Counted from the first letter of the stretch, positions 20,693 to 38,537 are shown. The stretch is 64,000 nt of DNA from Lithospermum erythrorhizon (GCA_019722365.1 JADFUC010001296.1:372001-436000), one strand, 5' to 3'. Program-made: numbers and translations. The notes: generated by a model not told the origin, from the sequence alone.

Positions 20693-22118
20693 ATGGAAGT
20701 AAATAAGGAAGGAGGATCAATCACGAGACCTCCATTATTGGATGAGAAAAATTATCCATATTGAAAGGTTAGGATGACTACATTCTTAAAATCTGTTGAT
20801 ACCAAAACCTGGAAGGTCAGACCACTGGGATGGACAACTCCTACAATGTTGCCATTAGCAAGCAGTGAGGAAAAGTGGTAAAAAGAAGAAGTCGGACCTC
20901 ACAGAAGATGAATTGGCTCTGGGAAACAGCAAGGCACTGAACTCCATCTTCAATGTTGTAGATCCAAGTGTATTCAAGATGATTAGCAACGCAAAATATT
21001 GCGAAGCGAAGTAATGGAAATATTACAGACGACATACGGGCGGACCCGCCAAAGTAAGAATGTCAAGGCTCCAACAATTAACCACCAAAACGGGAGGTCA
21101 TGCAAGAGTATGAGGATAAACACCACCGGCTATAGCACGAATTAATGATACGGTCAATTAAGCATTCAGACTGAGAGCCTACGCCCAATGAAAATCGTGT
21201 GCGAAGCGTAATCGCAGATCTCCACCAAAAAGATTTGAAAACAAAGTTACGGGCATTCAAAAGGCATAGGATTTGACTTATATGAGGCTAGATGATCTTA
21301 TTGGAAATCCTACCACATATGAGATGAAACTTGATTCCACCTGAAGTCAGGTAAAAAGAAGGTAATTGCACTAAACGCCGCCCAAGGAAAAAGATGAAGA
21401 TGATCTCAAAAGAGACCATGAGTCTCTCGCCAAAATTCCCAACAAATTACGTAAGAGATTCAACGTAGCCTTTACTCGCTATGAGACGGTTCAAGTGGCG
21501 TCGATGTGCGGTTTGACAAATTGGAAGAAAAAATAACAAACCATTAGAGGATCTAGTCCTCGACAAGCAAAAGAACATCTAATCGACCGCCAGTCACAAG
21601 GTAAAAGGGAACACAGCAGAATATGAGGTCACACCCGTGCAACAATCTAAGTTATATTAAAAACAAACGAGAAGTGACTACAATACTTGACGTAAGATGG
21701 GGCTTAAGTTGATGAACAAACAATTGGTGGCTTTCACTGCACAAATTCTTGAAGAAGTTGGAATCACTGACATCGGATCACACACAACCCCGATGGGGCC
21801 AAAGGATATGGAAGAACTGATAGCAAATTATCAAATGTTTTTTTCATTAAATGGTCAAACCGGGAGCATAAACATACACCACCGTAGAGTTAAAGGAAGC
21901 ATTTGATCAGGGAGAATATGGAACTAACTAAAGATCGGGATTTAGAAGGAAAGATTCAATCTATGATGTTAGGAATTAAAATGATGAATTCTAGCATTGA
22001 AATACCATGAAATTTTTGGAGAAAGGCAAAAAGAACATATTCAACTCGCATCGATGTACTGAAAGAAAGGCAAGTGAAGAAAGCGTCAGCGCTTACTACA
22101 AGATGGATAAGATTGACA
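20693..22118 (+). pseudogene. Degraded Copia gag
   Basis: The frame starts MEVNKEGGSITRPPLL and continues DEKNYPY, where the conserved Trp codon has become TGA (20762-20764); KVRMTTFLKSVDTKTW then follows. Further gag-like blocks in shifting frames include ALNSIFN, PSVFKMISNAKY, RMSRLQQLT, EDDLKRDHESLAKIPNKLRK and FNVAFTRYETV. Many frameshifts and stops break it. It ends abruptly at about 22118, where Gypsy LTR sequence begins. No protease, integrase or reverse transcriptase follows. Confidence 0.7.
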
Positions 22119-22406
22119 ACCGAAACACTCGTGTGCTCGAACCGAACGGTATAACGAACTTTAGATAAACCGAACGTTAAATAACCGGAGACTTTAGATT
22201 GTAAATATTATTCCCAATAAACCAAAAATATTCGTTTTAGTTGCTTTTACTTATTAAATTTAGTTTAGCTATTTGAAAACCAAATTATGTTTTATTGTTT
22301 TAAATAGTTTAATTAGTTTAATCACCCAAATAATCAACTCTTTGTGTCAACCTCAAGTATACTATCAGACGATTCGCACTTCATGAGGCTAAATTATAAT
22401 TCATCA
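22119..22406 (+). mobile_element. Truncated 5' LTR of an Athila/Tat-like Gypsy element
   Basis: This 288-bp stretch aligns with the last part of the 3' LTR at about 26000-26299. Shared blocks include gaacggtata.cgaacttta, ccaataaaccaaaaatatt, tttagtttagctatttgaaa and aaattataa.tcatca. It ends in CA at 22406, seven bases before the primer binding site. Roughly the first 700 bp expected from the 3' LTR are missing; Copia gag sequence stands there instead. Confidence 0.75.
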
Positions 22407-22412
22407 AGTTTT

Positions 22413-22430
22413 TGGTGCCGTTGTCGGGGA
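22413..22430 (+). other. Gypsy primer binding site (tRNA-Asp type)
   Basis: tggtgccgttgtcgggga differs from tggcgccgttgccgggga, the complement of the 3' end of plant tRNA-Asp, only by two C-to-T changes. Both changes fit deamination of methylated cytosine. This site is used by Athila/Tat-type Gypsy elements. Confidence 0.8.
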
Positions 22431-25277
22431 GTTGAGTTTATTTATTTGATTTTACTAGTTTTTATTTGCATTGTTTTTATTTAAAAAAAATGGATTTAGG
22501 GGAACCCCGAGTGTTTAATGATTTTATGCTTCCTCGGTAATGGAGTTGCCTGACCCCGACAAGTTTTTTTCTGCAGAAGGTAATAAATTGCAGCCTTTAT
22601 GAACATCAATATTATATAAGCCGCTTTCATTTCATGATTATGATTTTGAGGATCTCATTAGCTTTTTCCTCGTGAATTGTGAGTTGTTCTCAAGATTTTC
22701 CACCACATGGTCTAACTGGATTTATGAATCGAGATCGAGGCATATTACTTTTTCTCATTGAAAGATATTGCATTTTCACATGTTCTCTACGTCCTAAATC
22801 TATTCATTCTTAGGCTAAGTTCTATGATAAATTTGAGAGTAGATTTGTGGACTAGATATTATATTAGGGCTAGAACTAAGCATTTTAGATCATTGATTTT
22901 CAATTAGGCCCAAGATGAAAATGAGTCTTTTGGAGAGGCAAGGGAGGACTTTAAAAATTTATTAATACAATGTCCACATCATGGCTCGATGAGGGATTTC
23001 AAAATCTATATTTTATGATGGAATGTCTCACATGTCAATAGATGATGATATTACCGCTGGCTGAACTATTTATGTAAAAATTCCTACTCGCTTATTTATA
23101 TCTGAGAGTCTCTGGAATTGGATTTTCAAGATATTATCGGCGAGGTCCCAAGTCCAATTAGAATTTAATGTGGTGGAAGAATTGAAAATGATAGCGCTTA
23201 TATCGGAGTTGATCTGATCCCTTATGTTGAGAAATTAGAGAGATTGACGATTCACGCTATAGTCGAACAAGGATACGACTCAAGTATTTTGAATTGAAAA
23301 ATATAGCTTTTGTTTGCATAATTGTATTGTCTCTTCTACATTATGTGCTTAAATTAGTTCATAAATTGGAACTGCATAAGTCGGTTACATCGAAGGAGAT
23401 GGCTAAAGGTTTGTTAGCTTATGAAGGTGTTGGATATTATAGTTTAGGAGTTTTCTAGTTACAATTTTTATTTTAGTATTGCATTTTTCATTAGTAGTTT
23501 AATATTTTTATTTTTAATGTTCTTTTTAGTTTATTTTGTTTGAGCCTTTTCAGGAAAGTTTGAAGCATATAAAGATGATGGTAGTTGTTTTGCATTATGA
23601 TAAGTAAGCAAAGAGGAGTAGAAGAAGAAAAATCGGTAAACAAAAAGGGAAAAATCAGATAGCCCCTTATCCGGGTCGATAATGTCCGATACACTTTGTA
23701 AAGAAATTTTTTTCTTTTCATGTATTTTTTCTTCTCTTTGGTAACCATCACAAGTCTCGCGTTGCATAACGCATTTCGTGATTGGATTGTAGCGGAGAGA
23801 TGCACCATCCATTGATAAATGACTTGATCAACCATTTTTCAGGGAGTGTTCTTTCCTATCTCATTTCTTATTTTTAGTGTGCAACTTTATGGTTTAAATA
23901 TTTTATATGTGGTGATGTGTATGATAAATGTAATTGTCGGACGTGTACTCAATTATTCCCTCCATATGCCATGTTTTGTTACATTTGGGACAACGCTGAA
24001 GCTTAAGCGAGTAAAGCTAAGTCAAATTTTTATCCCACTTGTGTTTTTGCTTTACTTGATGAATGAATGAGCTTGTATTTTGGTTATTGGTGAAGTGTTT
24101 TATGCTAATAGGAACTTTAGTAGACACGATGAGACTATTGATTAGAAATTGAATTTTGTCGAGTCACTTAGCTCACATGATTGTCTAATGAAATTAGATC
24201 ATAACATTTCATTTTAGTGGATTATCTATACCCGGTGAGTGTTTGAGCCTTATAATGATTTATTCTTTCTATGTATGATACTCATACTTGATTACTATTT
24301 AACTTATTTCGCTAATCTATCTTCTTCTATCTGACAGGTGTTTATGAGAATGACGAAGTATCTAGATTTACCCATTTCTTCCAAAGAGCCAACCAAAAAT
24401 TTTATCCCCGCTTATCCCTTCTTCGAGCCTAACGTTTAACCTTTTCTACTGCTTAACCACATCAAATTTAATTCTCGAAGCTTTTTGAATTAATTCATCT
24501 CCTATGATTGTTCCTACCAGAATCGTTATCTTTAGGATTTTCTCATGCGCTAACGAGGAGGCGTTGTTTGTTATGCTAATAAAAAGAAAATAAGTAGGAA
24601 AGAAGGATTTGGCTGAGATGTACTAGATCCGAAAAACGGAAAGAAAAAGAAAAAATTATTTGTCGTTTCGCTTAAGTATTCAAGAAATTTAAAAAATGAA
24701 TAAAGGTTAATCACTTGGTGTGTAATTGAGAAAATGAGCTAGTAGTTTTCAGGTTTGATATCGATGATGAAATTAATTAATCATGTTCTTCAAATTGGCA
24801 AGATATTCTTAGATTTCATATTTCCTCGTTCTTACCAGAGCCGATTTTTCCTAAATTATCACCTAAGTCCTTGCTACAACCCAATAAAAGACCTTCCGAC
24901 GCTACATGACGCGTGATGAGCAATCGCGGACGATAATCAAGCTTCCATGATGTAACGAATCTCAGATTGAAATAGGAGTAAATACTAGCCTCGATGCGAG
25001 CGACAAGGAAAGCAAATAAAAAAATTTGAGAGATACGACATCGTGGAATCGCTTTGAATTTGGTTAAGTTAGCATATTATGATTCCGAACAAGTGTCGAT
25101 GAGATATATACTCTAATTTTGAATCTTTAACCAAATTGAGTTGAACTTGTCCATTGATGCACATACATGGATCTTTTGACTTTTTAGACATACGAAGTTC
25201 ATCATCTTTTACAAATGCTTAAATATTTATGCTTTACTTTGCTTGAGGACAAGCAATGACTTAAGTATAGGGGAATT
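22431..25277 (+). mobile_element. Interior of a gag-only, degraded Gypsy element
   Basis: About 2.85 kb between the two LTRs. A retrotransposon gag domain is recognisable at about 22910-23065 (DENESFGEAREDFKNLL, then IQCPHHGSMRDF and YIFYDGMSHM), matching the Athila/Tat gag pattern of acidic-ES..EAW, CPHHG and FYxGL. It is broken by stops. I find no protease, reverse transcriptase, RNase H or integrase blocks, so this is either a large non-autonomous derivative or an internally deleted copy. Near the 3' end the typical phrase 'cttgaggacaagcaatgac' precedes the polypurine tract 'aggggaa' at 25269-25275. Confidence 0.7.
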
Positions 25278-26299
25278 TGATTAGTCCATATTTATCATGT
25301 ATTTTGTGATATTGTGATTAAAGGATATATTTAATGAGTTTCATTGTTTTAATTGGATAAAATATGTGACATTTATTGATCTTTGTATTTTGTAGGAATA
25401 TTTGTTGAATGTTATGGATTTTTAGATAAATTAAAAAAAAATTAATTGAAGAAGTTCAAAATAATTAAAAAAAAACAAGCTTGTATTAATATTCAAATAA
25501 GTCAAATGACCTAACGTAGAAGTGAGGAGTATATATATAAACAAGTCAAAAATATATCTTCCAGCAAGCCATGTGGCCGCATGGCCTTTGAGCAAACGAG
25601 AAGAAAGGTTCCAGGCAACGCATCACTTATATGGAGGTTCAAATCGTTTACAATTTATGAACCGTTTTTTTTCGTACATTTTAATTATGTTTTAATTCAA
25701 AAACTTGTTGGGGATTTGATATAGTTAATTATTTTGGATTCTTTATATTTATATATTTCTATTTTCAGTTATATTAATTCTTGTTTTATTCATTGTTATT
25801 AATTTTATCTGAATATTATTAAGCTTAACAATTTGAATGAAAATTCATAATGTATCACTTGAATAATTGAATAGAGATTGTGATACGGAAGTATGCAATT
25901 TTAATATTTGGTTCAATAGGATTTTTGAGCTCGTGTCTTTACCTTATTAATTTCAAGCAATGGTGATAGACACTAAACCTGAACACTCGCTGGAAAATTT
26001 AACCGAACGGTATACCGAACTTTAGATAAAATTGAACCCGAAATATAACTGATAATTTAGATTGTAAATATTAAACTGAAGTCGTATTTGATGAAATCTT
26101 TTCCCCAATAAACCAAAAATATTTATTCTAGTTGTTTTACTTATTACATTTAGTTTAGCTATTTGAAAATCAAATTTCATTTTATTGCTTTCTTAAAATA
26201 GTTTAACTAATTTAATCAAATTAAATAATCAACTCTCTGTGATTCGACCCTCGCTATATTACGATTCATGCACTTACAAAGTTAAATTATAACTCATCA
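25278..26299 (+). mobile_element. 3' LTR of the Gypsy element (~1.02 kb)
   Basis: Begins TGATTAGTCC right after the polypurine tract and ends TCATCA at 26299. Its last ~300 bp align with the truncated 5' LTR. It holds no coding sequence. The two copies have diverged by substitutions and indels, so the insertion is old. Confidence 0.7.
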
Positions 26300-26415
26300 A
26301 TTACACATGTGAATCTATTAATTGCTGAAACCTCATCATGATTTTGACAATACTTAATTCATATGGTGCGCCAAAAAAGATGCATCATTTTCATATTGTT
26401 ACCAGCTTTATCTAA

Positions 26416-26643
26416 TACTCCCTTCATCTCATAAAAAGCATTATTTCGACTTTTTATTCATTTATTAAACTTCAATTATGTATTTTGCTGTATTATATAA
26501 TATTTGATGAAACTACATTTTAAACTCTTTCATTGATATATTTTTTATAAAAATATTATACAACACAAACAAATATATTTAAAATCAAAATTAAAAGCTT
26601 ATAACTATAAAAAAGCGACAATCTGAATCTGGCGGGGTGATAA
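26416..26643. mobile_element. Stowaway-like MITE relic
   Basis: About 228 bp starting tactcccttcatctcataaa and ending ggcggggtgata, with inward complementarity (gcattatttcgacttttt at the left, aaaaagcgacaatctg at the right). It lies directly beside the 3' LTR block. Confidence 0.6.
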
Positions 26644-28276
26644 AATAGAAGAAATTTCATAATGTCTAGTTAGGGAAACGGTTGTTGTAATACCCAACAT
26701 AAAATGAACTATACGATACCCATTGACATAATTGGACAAACTAATTATATTATCGCACGATATTTCTCTCGAAAAGTTCAACACTTAAGAATTTTAAAAT
26801 TTAGTATTTTCTACTTGGAACAATTGTGCCTAACTTAGGCTATTTAAATATAGAAATGGAGTTTTAATTTCAAAAATCAATTTTTCTTCTTTATGAAGTT
26901 TGATGTGTCACTTAACATGAACTTGATTACTTGAAATGGGGCGGTGGACAATCATCCCATAAGATATAATAATCTAACGAGACTACACAACCATTTATAT
27001 ATTATCAATAACTTAACTTTGTTACATTTTATTAATTTTGATGAAATATCACGTGTCATTATTTTGATGAAATGTCACATATTATTTGTCATGATGAACT
27101 CGAACTCTATTCAAAATTCTTCCTCATAATTGCATTAGATCTCCAATTATAAAAGTAAGATGATAGCTTTTATATTTTTGTAATAAATCAATAAAAATAC
27201 TCCTTATATTATATATCTTTTCTTGAGGTGAGCCAAGAGCCAAAAAAGACAATTTTGTCGTTGAATTGATATCATATTTCAAACCAAACAATCATGACAA
27301 TTTTGCCGGCCTTATTTGTCAATTGTTATCTGTCAATACAAGGATATATTTGTTTCTTGTATTTTTCAGATGAGTTTGAAAGAGATGAGAAATAAGCAAG
27401 CAGATAGTTTCATTGACGAATTAGGAAATAAGAGCCTAACTATAAAAAAGAGTAAAAAAGTTAGGACTAAATTAGGTCCCTACTTGCACATGAATATTGT
27501 AGTATTGATGTTGATGCTATATTCTATCCTCATATAGTCATATTCACATTGTTGTTTATGCATAGGTGGATTTTAAGAAGACAGTCAGCATTTAAAGTTT
27601 TAAAAGTAAACTCAACGGGCCCAAGTCTTTATTGGCCTCAGGTACTTTTTTATCCATGGATGACTTAAACTGGTAGGCAGCTCATATAACGCTTGCACTA
27701 GGCTGCAAGACTTTGAGGCAAAGGTGACGGTGTCGGTAAATATGGAAACTCAAAATTGTTTTACAGAAGAAGGTTCATTTGCAGTTTAGGCCATCAAAGA
27801 AGCAAGTACTTGTCCACAGACAGATGTAACCATATATCTAGAGATTGATGAGTTAGGTTGGTTACTTGGTTTAATTGCTACTATGTTGTTCTTAAGGTGA
27901 ACATTACAAGCAAATCCAAATCTTGTCGAATCACCCATCATTAGGGAGATTTTTTCAAGCTCCACTCCCTAAGGATTAGGTCTCTTGCCTAATCTCGAAA
28001 GAAACAGGAAAGCTACAAGCATGCTTCAGTTCAGCCAGAGAGGGTAGTTACAGGCCCTTACACCATTTCATCAATGCTGAAGTGACCGCCATTTGTTAGT
28101 GGAAAGCAGAAAAAGCAATGACATATAAGTTTACAGCTTAATGATATTAATGGCAGATGCATATATAATCCGTGGTATATACAGTATTCAACAATATGCT
28201 TATATGCAAATGGTTGGCATAAGAATCTAAATATCAATCTCCTAAGGTACTATCCTTTATTTAGTGGCAGTTAAGC
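26644..28276. other. Intergenic, downstream of the ACBP3-like gene
   Basis: 1.6 kb with no gene I can name. A Lys-rich open stretch at 27370-27537 on the + strand (MSLKEMRNKQADSF) and somewhat less AT-rich sequence to about 28100 could be a decayed gene or transposon fragment. I see no family motif. Confidence 0.4.
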
Positions 28277-31070
28277 CTATTGTTGGAGTACCATGAATCT
28301 GTATGAATCGCTATAGTTGAGAACCCGCATATATTGTTCGTTCTCCTCAGTCTTCGTCCTGTCAAATAAACAAGTACTTAGGTACTACAAGTTACGCAAA
28401 AATGTTTGGTCAGGTACGTATGCAAGATATAAGAAGTTCTGTCTCCATTGTAATGCATGATCTGCTTCTCAAATGATAGAGGACATTTTCTCAAATTTCA
28501 GATGCGACATATTTCTCTGTGCATGCATCAAGCAGTAATCTAGAAAAAAATAATCTAACAAATAGACCACCTTATCATTTTTTTGCTTCAATATGATCTT
28601 GCTAATATTAGATATTTCACTCCTTAATAATCAGTACAACAAAGGTATAATATGAAACTGTGCAAAGAGTAGTCTCACCAATTTTGAGCCTCTACTTGGA
28701 TCATCTATTTCAGTGACACAATCAACTTTCAGATCTCTGCAATATACTTGGAAGAGTTAACATATTGTTGGTCCTAACCATGATAAAAGTTTATTACACA
28801 AATTATAAAGAATATCAACTATTATAAGAGAAATGAAGTTGGACTTGAAGGAAAAGAAAACCAGAGCAAAAAACACTGACGATTCAGGCAATAACTTTTG
28901 TTGAGTGTCCTGCAGAGAGCTTCTATACTCTGCATTATGAGAAATTCCACTTTCTAAAGACCTCTGTCCGCCATGTTCCTGCTGAAGTACAAAGTTATCT
29001 GTCAAATATATATGAGGTTCAAGAAAATGTCTAAAGCCTCCTACGCACCAAAGTCTGACTAGGACTTACATCATGGAAATGTTGCACCCACTCAGGAAAA
29101 TGTCCAGTCAGAAGTTTTATATACTCCTCCATGGCGACCTCTGGACTCATGCTGCTTCCAAGCTTCTGCCACGCATTCCTTGCACAATGCAATTAGTGCC
29201 TCCATCACTTAATCCTGTTATATTACTTGCAATCAAACTACACCTTATGGTTGTCTAAGGGGTTTTCTTATGGTTCGAGTTATTCATTTCCATTCGCGTA
29301 CCCTTCATATTTAATATGTAGCCATTTAAAATCAGTTTTAATCTACTGAAAGAGTCCTGGCAAAGGTTGGCTTTAGAGCCTATTCTATGCGATCTTACTT
29401 CGACCTATACAACTACTTTTGCCCCTTAGATACTTATCCCTACTTGAATTTGGGAACTCACTCAGCTTATCCGCTTAGATAGGAAACTAGACAACAATTT
29501 TAAAGTGTCATGTAGTACAAGTGTATAACGGTATTAGTTTTGAACTGTGGCTATTAAAGAATGGCAATTCCTTACAGATTTTCTAGAAGAGACTATAACT
29601 AAAGGTCAAAAGAGCTTGTTCCTAACATTCACTAAATTATATGATTCAATGAGTGTGTCCTGACGTACCCATAAATAACTTTTTCTGGGTTTCAATGATA
29701 CTATCAGCCACATTGTAAACCATAAATCACCAAACATATAAACATATTGCATTGAATTGAATCAATTATGAAACTGAGTTATCCAACATGTTTAGAGTGT
29801 AATACCATTTGGCACGAGCAGAGAAGTTCAATGCCATTGGTTGAGCCTGATGGCAAGACCCTTCTACTGCAATCTTATGAAGCCCGTAGAGTTGCATTTG
29901 CACATCGCTTCCTAATTTTGCCAACTCATCATCTTTTGCTTTCAATCCAAACTCAACATAGTTAACAGCCTCGGCAAAAACTTTCTCCAATTCAGTCCTC
30001 TCAATTCCTTCCCAATCATCATCTTCCTCATCAATAACGACATTCTCATTCTTTATTGCCCTCTCCTCGTCCTTTATGTTCAACCCTCCTTCCATGTTTT
30101 CACCCTGTGCCTGCATTCGGTCCTCTTTCTCATCCCTATCACTCAACCCCGCTTCCATATTTTCCCCAAGGCGTTCCACTAGATTATTTTCGTTTGATCT
30201 TAACTTAGCATGTTCACTTTCAAAGTCCACATAACTCTGTGAACTAAATCCTTCATTATTCATTTTGTCATCAACCATTAAAGCTTCAAGAACACTACCA
30301 CTTGTTGATGTCTCTTCCTTAATTACCTTCTCTTCAATAGTCAAGTCATCCAAACCGGCCTCAGTTTGCAACTTTCCTTTTACACAGAATGGTTCATCAA
30401 GGTTAATGCTCGAGTCACCATGACAAATAAATCCCAATTCGGATGCCTCCTCCAACGCATAAAACATTTTTCCATCTTCATTCATCCCTTGCTCATCAGC
30501 ACAGTTCAAGATTTCGACCTTTTCAGTATCACCCCTACTGATCACATTTTCTTCTTCTAGACGTAAATGATGATCAAAGTTAGCAATGTCATTTGTTTTA
30601 TCAATAATTTCCCTTTCAGATGATTCATCTATCATACCCTTATTCAGTTCATCACTATAAATCAAAATGTTACCATCTTCATTTACCTTTTGCTCATCAG
30701 AACACATATAAATCCCATCTTTTTCATTTTTACCCTCAACAATCACCCCTTCTTCACCAGAAAAAACTACCCTTTTAATTTCTTCACCAATTTCATGACT
30801 TTGTTCTATAAATCCCAACTGATCATCAGCATGTCTAACTACAACATCATCAACAAATTTCACCCTTTTCTTGCTCCTACTTTCTTTAACCTTAAAAGCA
30901 TTACCTAAGTTTACTTGTTCCACAACTTTAACAACCTTATTAGCATCAACCTTAACTTTACTGTCATTATCATCACCCCCATAAAAAGCAACTGACACAA
31001 ACTTGGCAATAACACAAGCAACAACAAGACCAAACAAAGCTGCCACAAAATAATCTTGAAACCACTGCAT
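28277..31070 (-). CDS. Acyl-CoA-binding domain-containing protein, ACBP3-like
   Basis: Five exons on the minus strand: 29806-31070, 29070-29178, 28881-28981, 28679-28736 and 28277-28351, giving 535 residues. The start codon is the Met opening MQWFQDYFVAALFGLVVACV; the frame runs 24 codons further upstream, but that part is Lys-rich and ill-suited. Residues about 5-28 form a hydrophobic signal or anchor segment. Residues 30-355 are acidic, Glu/Asp-rich and low complexity. The acyl-CoA-binding domain is C-terminal, about 362-450 (KVFAEAVNYVEF, GLHKIAVEGSC, then across an intron AKWNAWQKLG and SPEVAMEEYIKLL). This layout is that of class III plant ACBPs, secreted or endomembrane proteins that bind long-chain acyl-CoA and phospholipids in stress and autophagy. 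Exons 1-2 are firm. Exons 3-5 were chosen by phase and encode no known domain. The protein is longer than usual, mainly in the acidic spacer. Confidence 0.85.
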
Positions 31071-33229
31071 ATTTTCTTCCTTTTTTCTTTTCTTAAAGAA
31101 TATAACGAAAAGGGTATGGAACTTATGATCAAAACTATACAACTCTTAAGTTTCCAGAGAGATAAAAAGATGTAAGAAAAAGTAGTAAAGAGAATGACGC
31201 AAATAACTGCTAAAATATAGGAGCATAATCTAAGAGAGAGATCATGAAATAATATGATCAAGTACCTTTGTTATCACGATTAAAGAGGAGTCCGAAGGTG
31301 TAAGAATAGTTTTTTTTTTATCAAAATCTTAATGATTTATAACATAATATCGGTATGCATACAAAATATAACATACTTTATAAATTAATACAAGTGACTT
31401 GCTTGATTCAACTTTTGAATTAACATTTCGTTAAGTTATTAACACATGTTATATTTTTAATTTCTAAATTAACATACAAGTTATAATACGAGTGGAACAT
31501 ATAATGCTATGAGAACCGTAAATGAAATACATTGCTATCAAAGAGGTGTTGCAAAAGAATATTTCGTAGGATAGAAAGGCTTAGAGCAAAGCATATTCGG
31601 GTTATTACTATTGGGAAATGGAAATAACACTATAATAGGTTCTTTTTCCTAATTGGTGGGGCCTGTAATTGTGAGTGGGGCAAATTTAAGGGGTTATGTA
31701 ATTATGTTGGTTGATTGGTCCAGTGGAGGTGAAATTGATTAATCTTCAGAAAGTGATAGCGATCCCGTGATTCCCTCTATGAGACTCTTTTGGGGTTCAG
31801 TGTTCCCCATTTGCTGGATTTTCTTGATCATTGATTTATTGTCTAGGAAGTTTTGGTTCATATTCATTCTTTAACTAAAAACTAATATAAACTGTTTGTG
31901 ATAGTAAATTTTAGAGGTATCGAGACATATATAAAACTTTGATATATTTTTTGTTGTTGTATGTTCTATTGTAAAGATTTGTCATGATTGATTACCTTCG
32001 TTGGAATTTTGATATTACTATAATCGATAAATTTGTAAATATTCACCACAGAATGGTAAGATATCAATGGCAAACTTTATTATGAGTCTTAATTCTAAAT
32101 TTTGGTCTAAGCTATGAAAGTTATAGGTATCGAGACATGTATAAGCCATCTTTGTTGAAAACTTGACAACCTAAATGAGGTTTGATTCAATGGCAAAATC
32201 CCATGAGTTTGTCTAATGGTTGCCCAAAGATTGTGCAATTGATATTAGTCAAATGATTATAGCTATTGGTAAAGTTTGGACCACATGTATATTATAGCTA
32301 AACAGAATTCTATTGGAAAAGTTTGGTGAAAAAATGAAGCTTGACTATGTTTCTCTTCTTCTTGCTACGTAGACGAGCTTATCCAATCCAACAAGCATCA
32401 AATATTTGCAAGCTCATCCTTTAATTATCTTAATTGTAGTGGGGCTTGACTAAACCATGTGATGATGGCTACCTCTTCCTATTGCTTCCACACCTAACAA
32501 AACCAAAAATACCATGTTTTTTAATGTGATTGAAAGTTTCATGTAAGTCAATTTTTAAGAATTTCATAAGGAATGTCTAATAGTATTGTAGTATTCGGTT
32601 TGAAACTTTATTTAAGAGATTTCAGGTTCGATTCTTGGCTAAAGAATATATTATGCATACTTCCTCAATTTCGTGCACTCATTATATGGGACTTTCAGGT
32701 GCTGTTCGATTCCTGACTATTTTCAATCAAGAAGTTCTTACTAAAATAATCTAGCTTTTTTCAACGAAGAGGGTAGTGTTCATCGAAAGTTCCCTACAAA
32801 TTTGGAAGCTTCAACAAGAATGATTCTTTACTATATATGTAATCTAATAAGCAAGACCAGCCAAAATGTTACAGTGTTAATTGTGAATTGTTAATGAGTA
32901 CATAGTTTGAAACTAGTGCCCCCACCCACACACACACACACAATTAAAGTATATATAGTATATCCCCCCCTTTGTGATTTTGCTGTACAAGTACACATTA
33001 ACAATTTAAATGATGCACCGACACGGACTGTAATAAAATATTATCCAGATTGTCTTACAGTGCAAATGATCACTATGAACAAATAAGTTAAGACATCTCT
33101 AATAATACAAGAGTTTACTATATACAAACATAACTGCAAAAGGGGTAGGTTGTAAATGGATGCATTAACCTTAGAACAAAGCTTGAAAAGCCAACACTTA
33201 GTATGGCATGTTGTCCTGAAACGAAGTAG
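31071..33229. other. Intergenic, between ACBP3-like and CK2 alpha genes
   Basis: 2.2 kb of AT-rich sequence. It should hold the ACBP3-like promoter at the left and the CK2 3' UTR at the right. A (ca)n microsatellite lies at about 32926-32942, followed by a C7 run at 32965-32971. No gene is seen. Confidence 0.55.
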
Positions 33230-37712
<4,483 letters not shown>

Positions 37713-38537
37713 CGAGATCCCGATCGATATTTTTTTGGATATTTTTTCAGGATATTTGATAGTTGCATGTAAGAAGAAGATGAGGGGTGTTTTCGGTATT
37801 CTACATCACCACCACGAAAAATTCATTATTTGGAAGGGTACTTTAGGGGATGTGGATGTTGTATGTGGGCTTCAACTACTATACGGACATAGACTAGTGT
37901 TTTCGTATTGTAAGAATCTATGTTCGAGTTTGGACAACGACAATGAAAGAGTTTTTCTATGAAGTGAGGTTCTTGTGGACATGAAACATTCGTGTCTGAA
38001 GAATGGGTATTTATCAATTATCAAGGAATGTGTTATAGACCATATCAAATTCTATATACATAGATCGCAAAAATAAACCGTAATTAAATTATTACGCAGT
38101 ATGCTCTTACTATTTTATAGGATATGGATAATTCATTTGATGATTAAAAAGTACTGTAAAGGTTATATGGAGTACTTTTTACCCCTCTATTTTTTTTAAA
38201 GAGTCAGTTTAATGGTTTAACTTTTAAATTCAGACCAAAATTACACACTGTAGTTAAATTAAATTTAATCGATGAAAAAACGATATTTTTCAAGACTTGT
38301 TTACAGTGTAATCAAATCAGTCAAAACTTGTGCCTCCTATAAGTAGAATCTAGTACTTACTCTTCAGTGGCTATTTTACAGCCTCATAGTATACAATATG
38401 CTACTCTACTTCAGGCAACATAAACTACATTAAATTATACACAGTATTTACACAGTGCCGAAATGAAAAGCTCAATTAACAATGGAGTTCTTGCCACAAA
38501 CTACGACCTCGACATACAACTAAAGGAATATATAATG
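37713..38537. other. Intergenic, CK2 alpha promoter side
   Basis: 825 bp between the CK2 alpha start and the TAF4 stop codon; both genes read leftward. It should hold the CK2 promoter and the TAF4 3' UTR. The open frames here have no coding character. Confidence 0.55.

Noticed and set aside
32926..32942. (ca)n run as a functional element
   Set aside because: An ordinary short microsatellite with no nearby feature that it would explain.
37735..37962. 75-codon plus-strand open frame near the CK2 alpha start
   Set aside because: Sits in the CK2 promoter/5' region, has no recognisable features and no supporting splice or conservation pattern.
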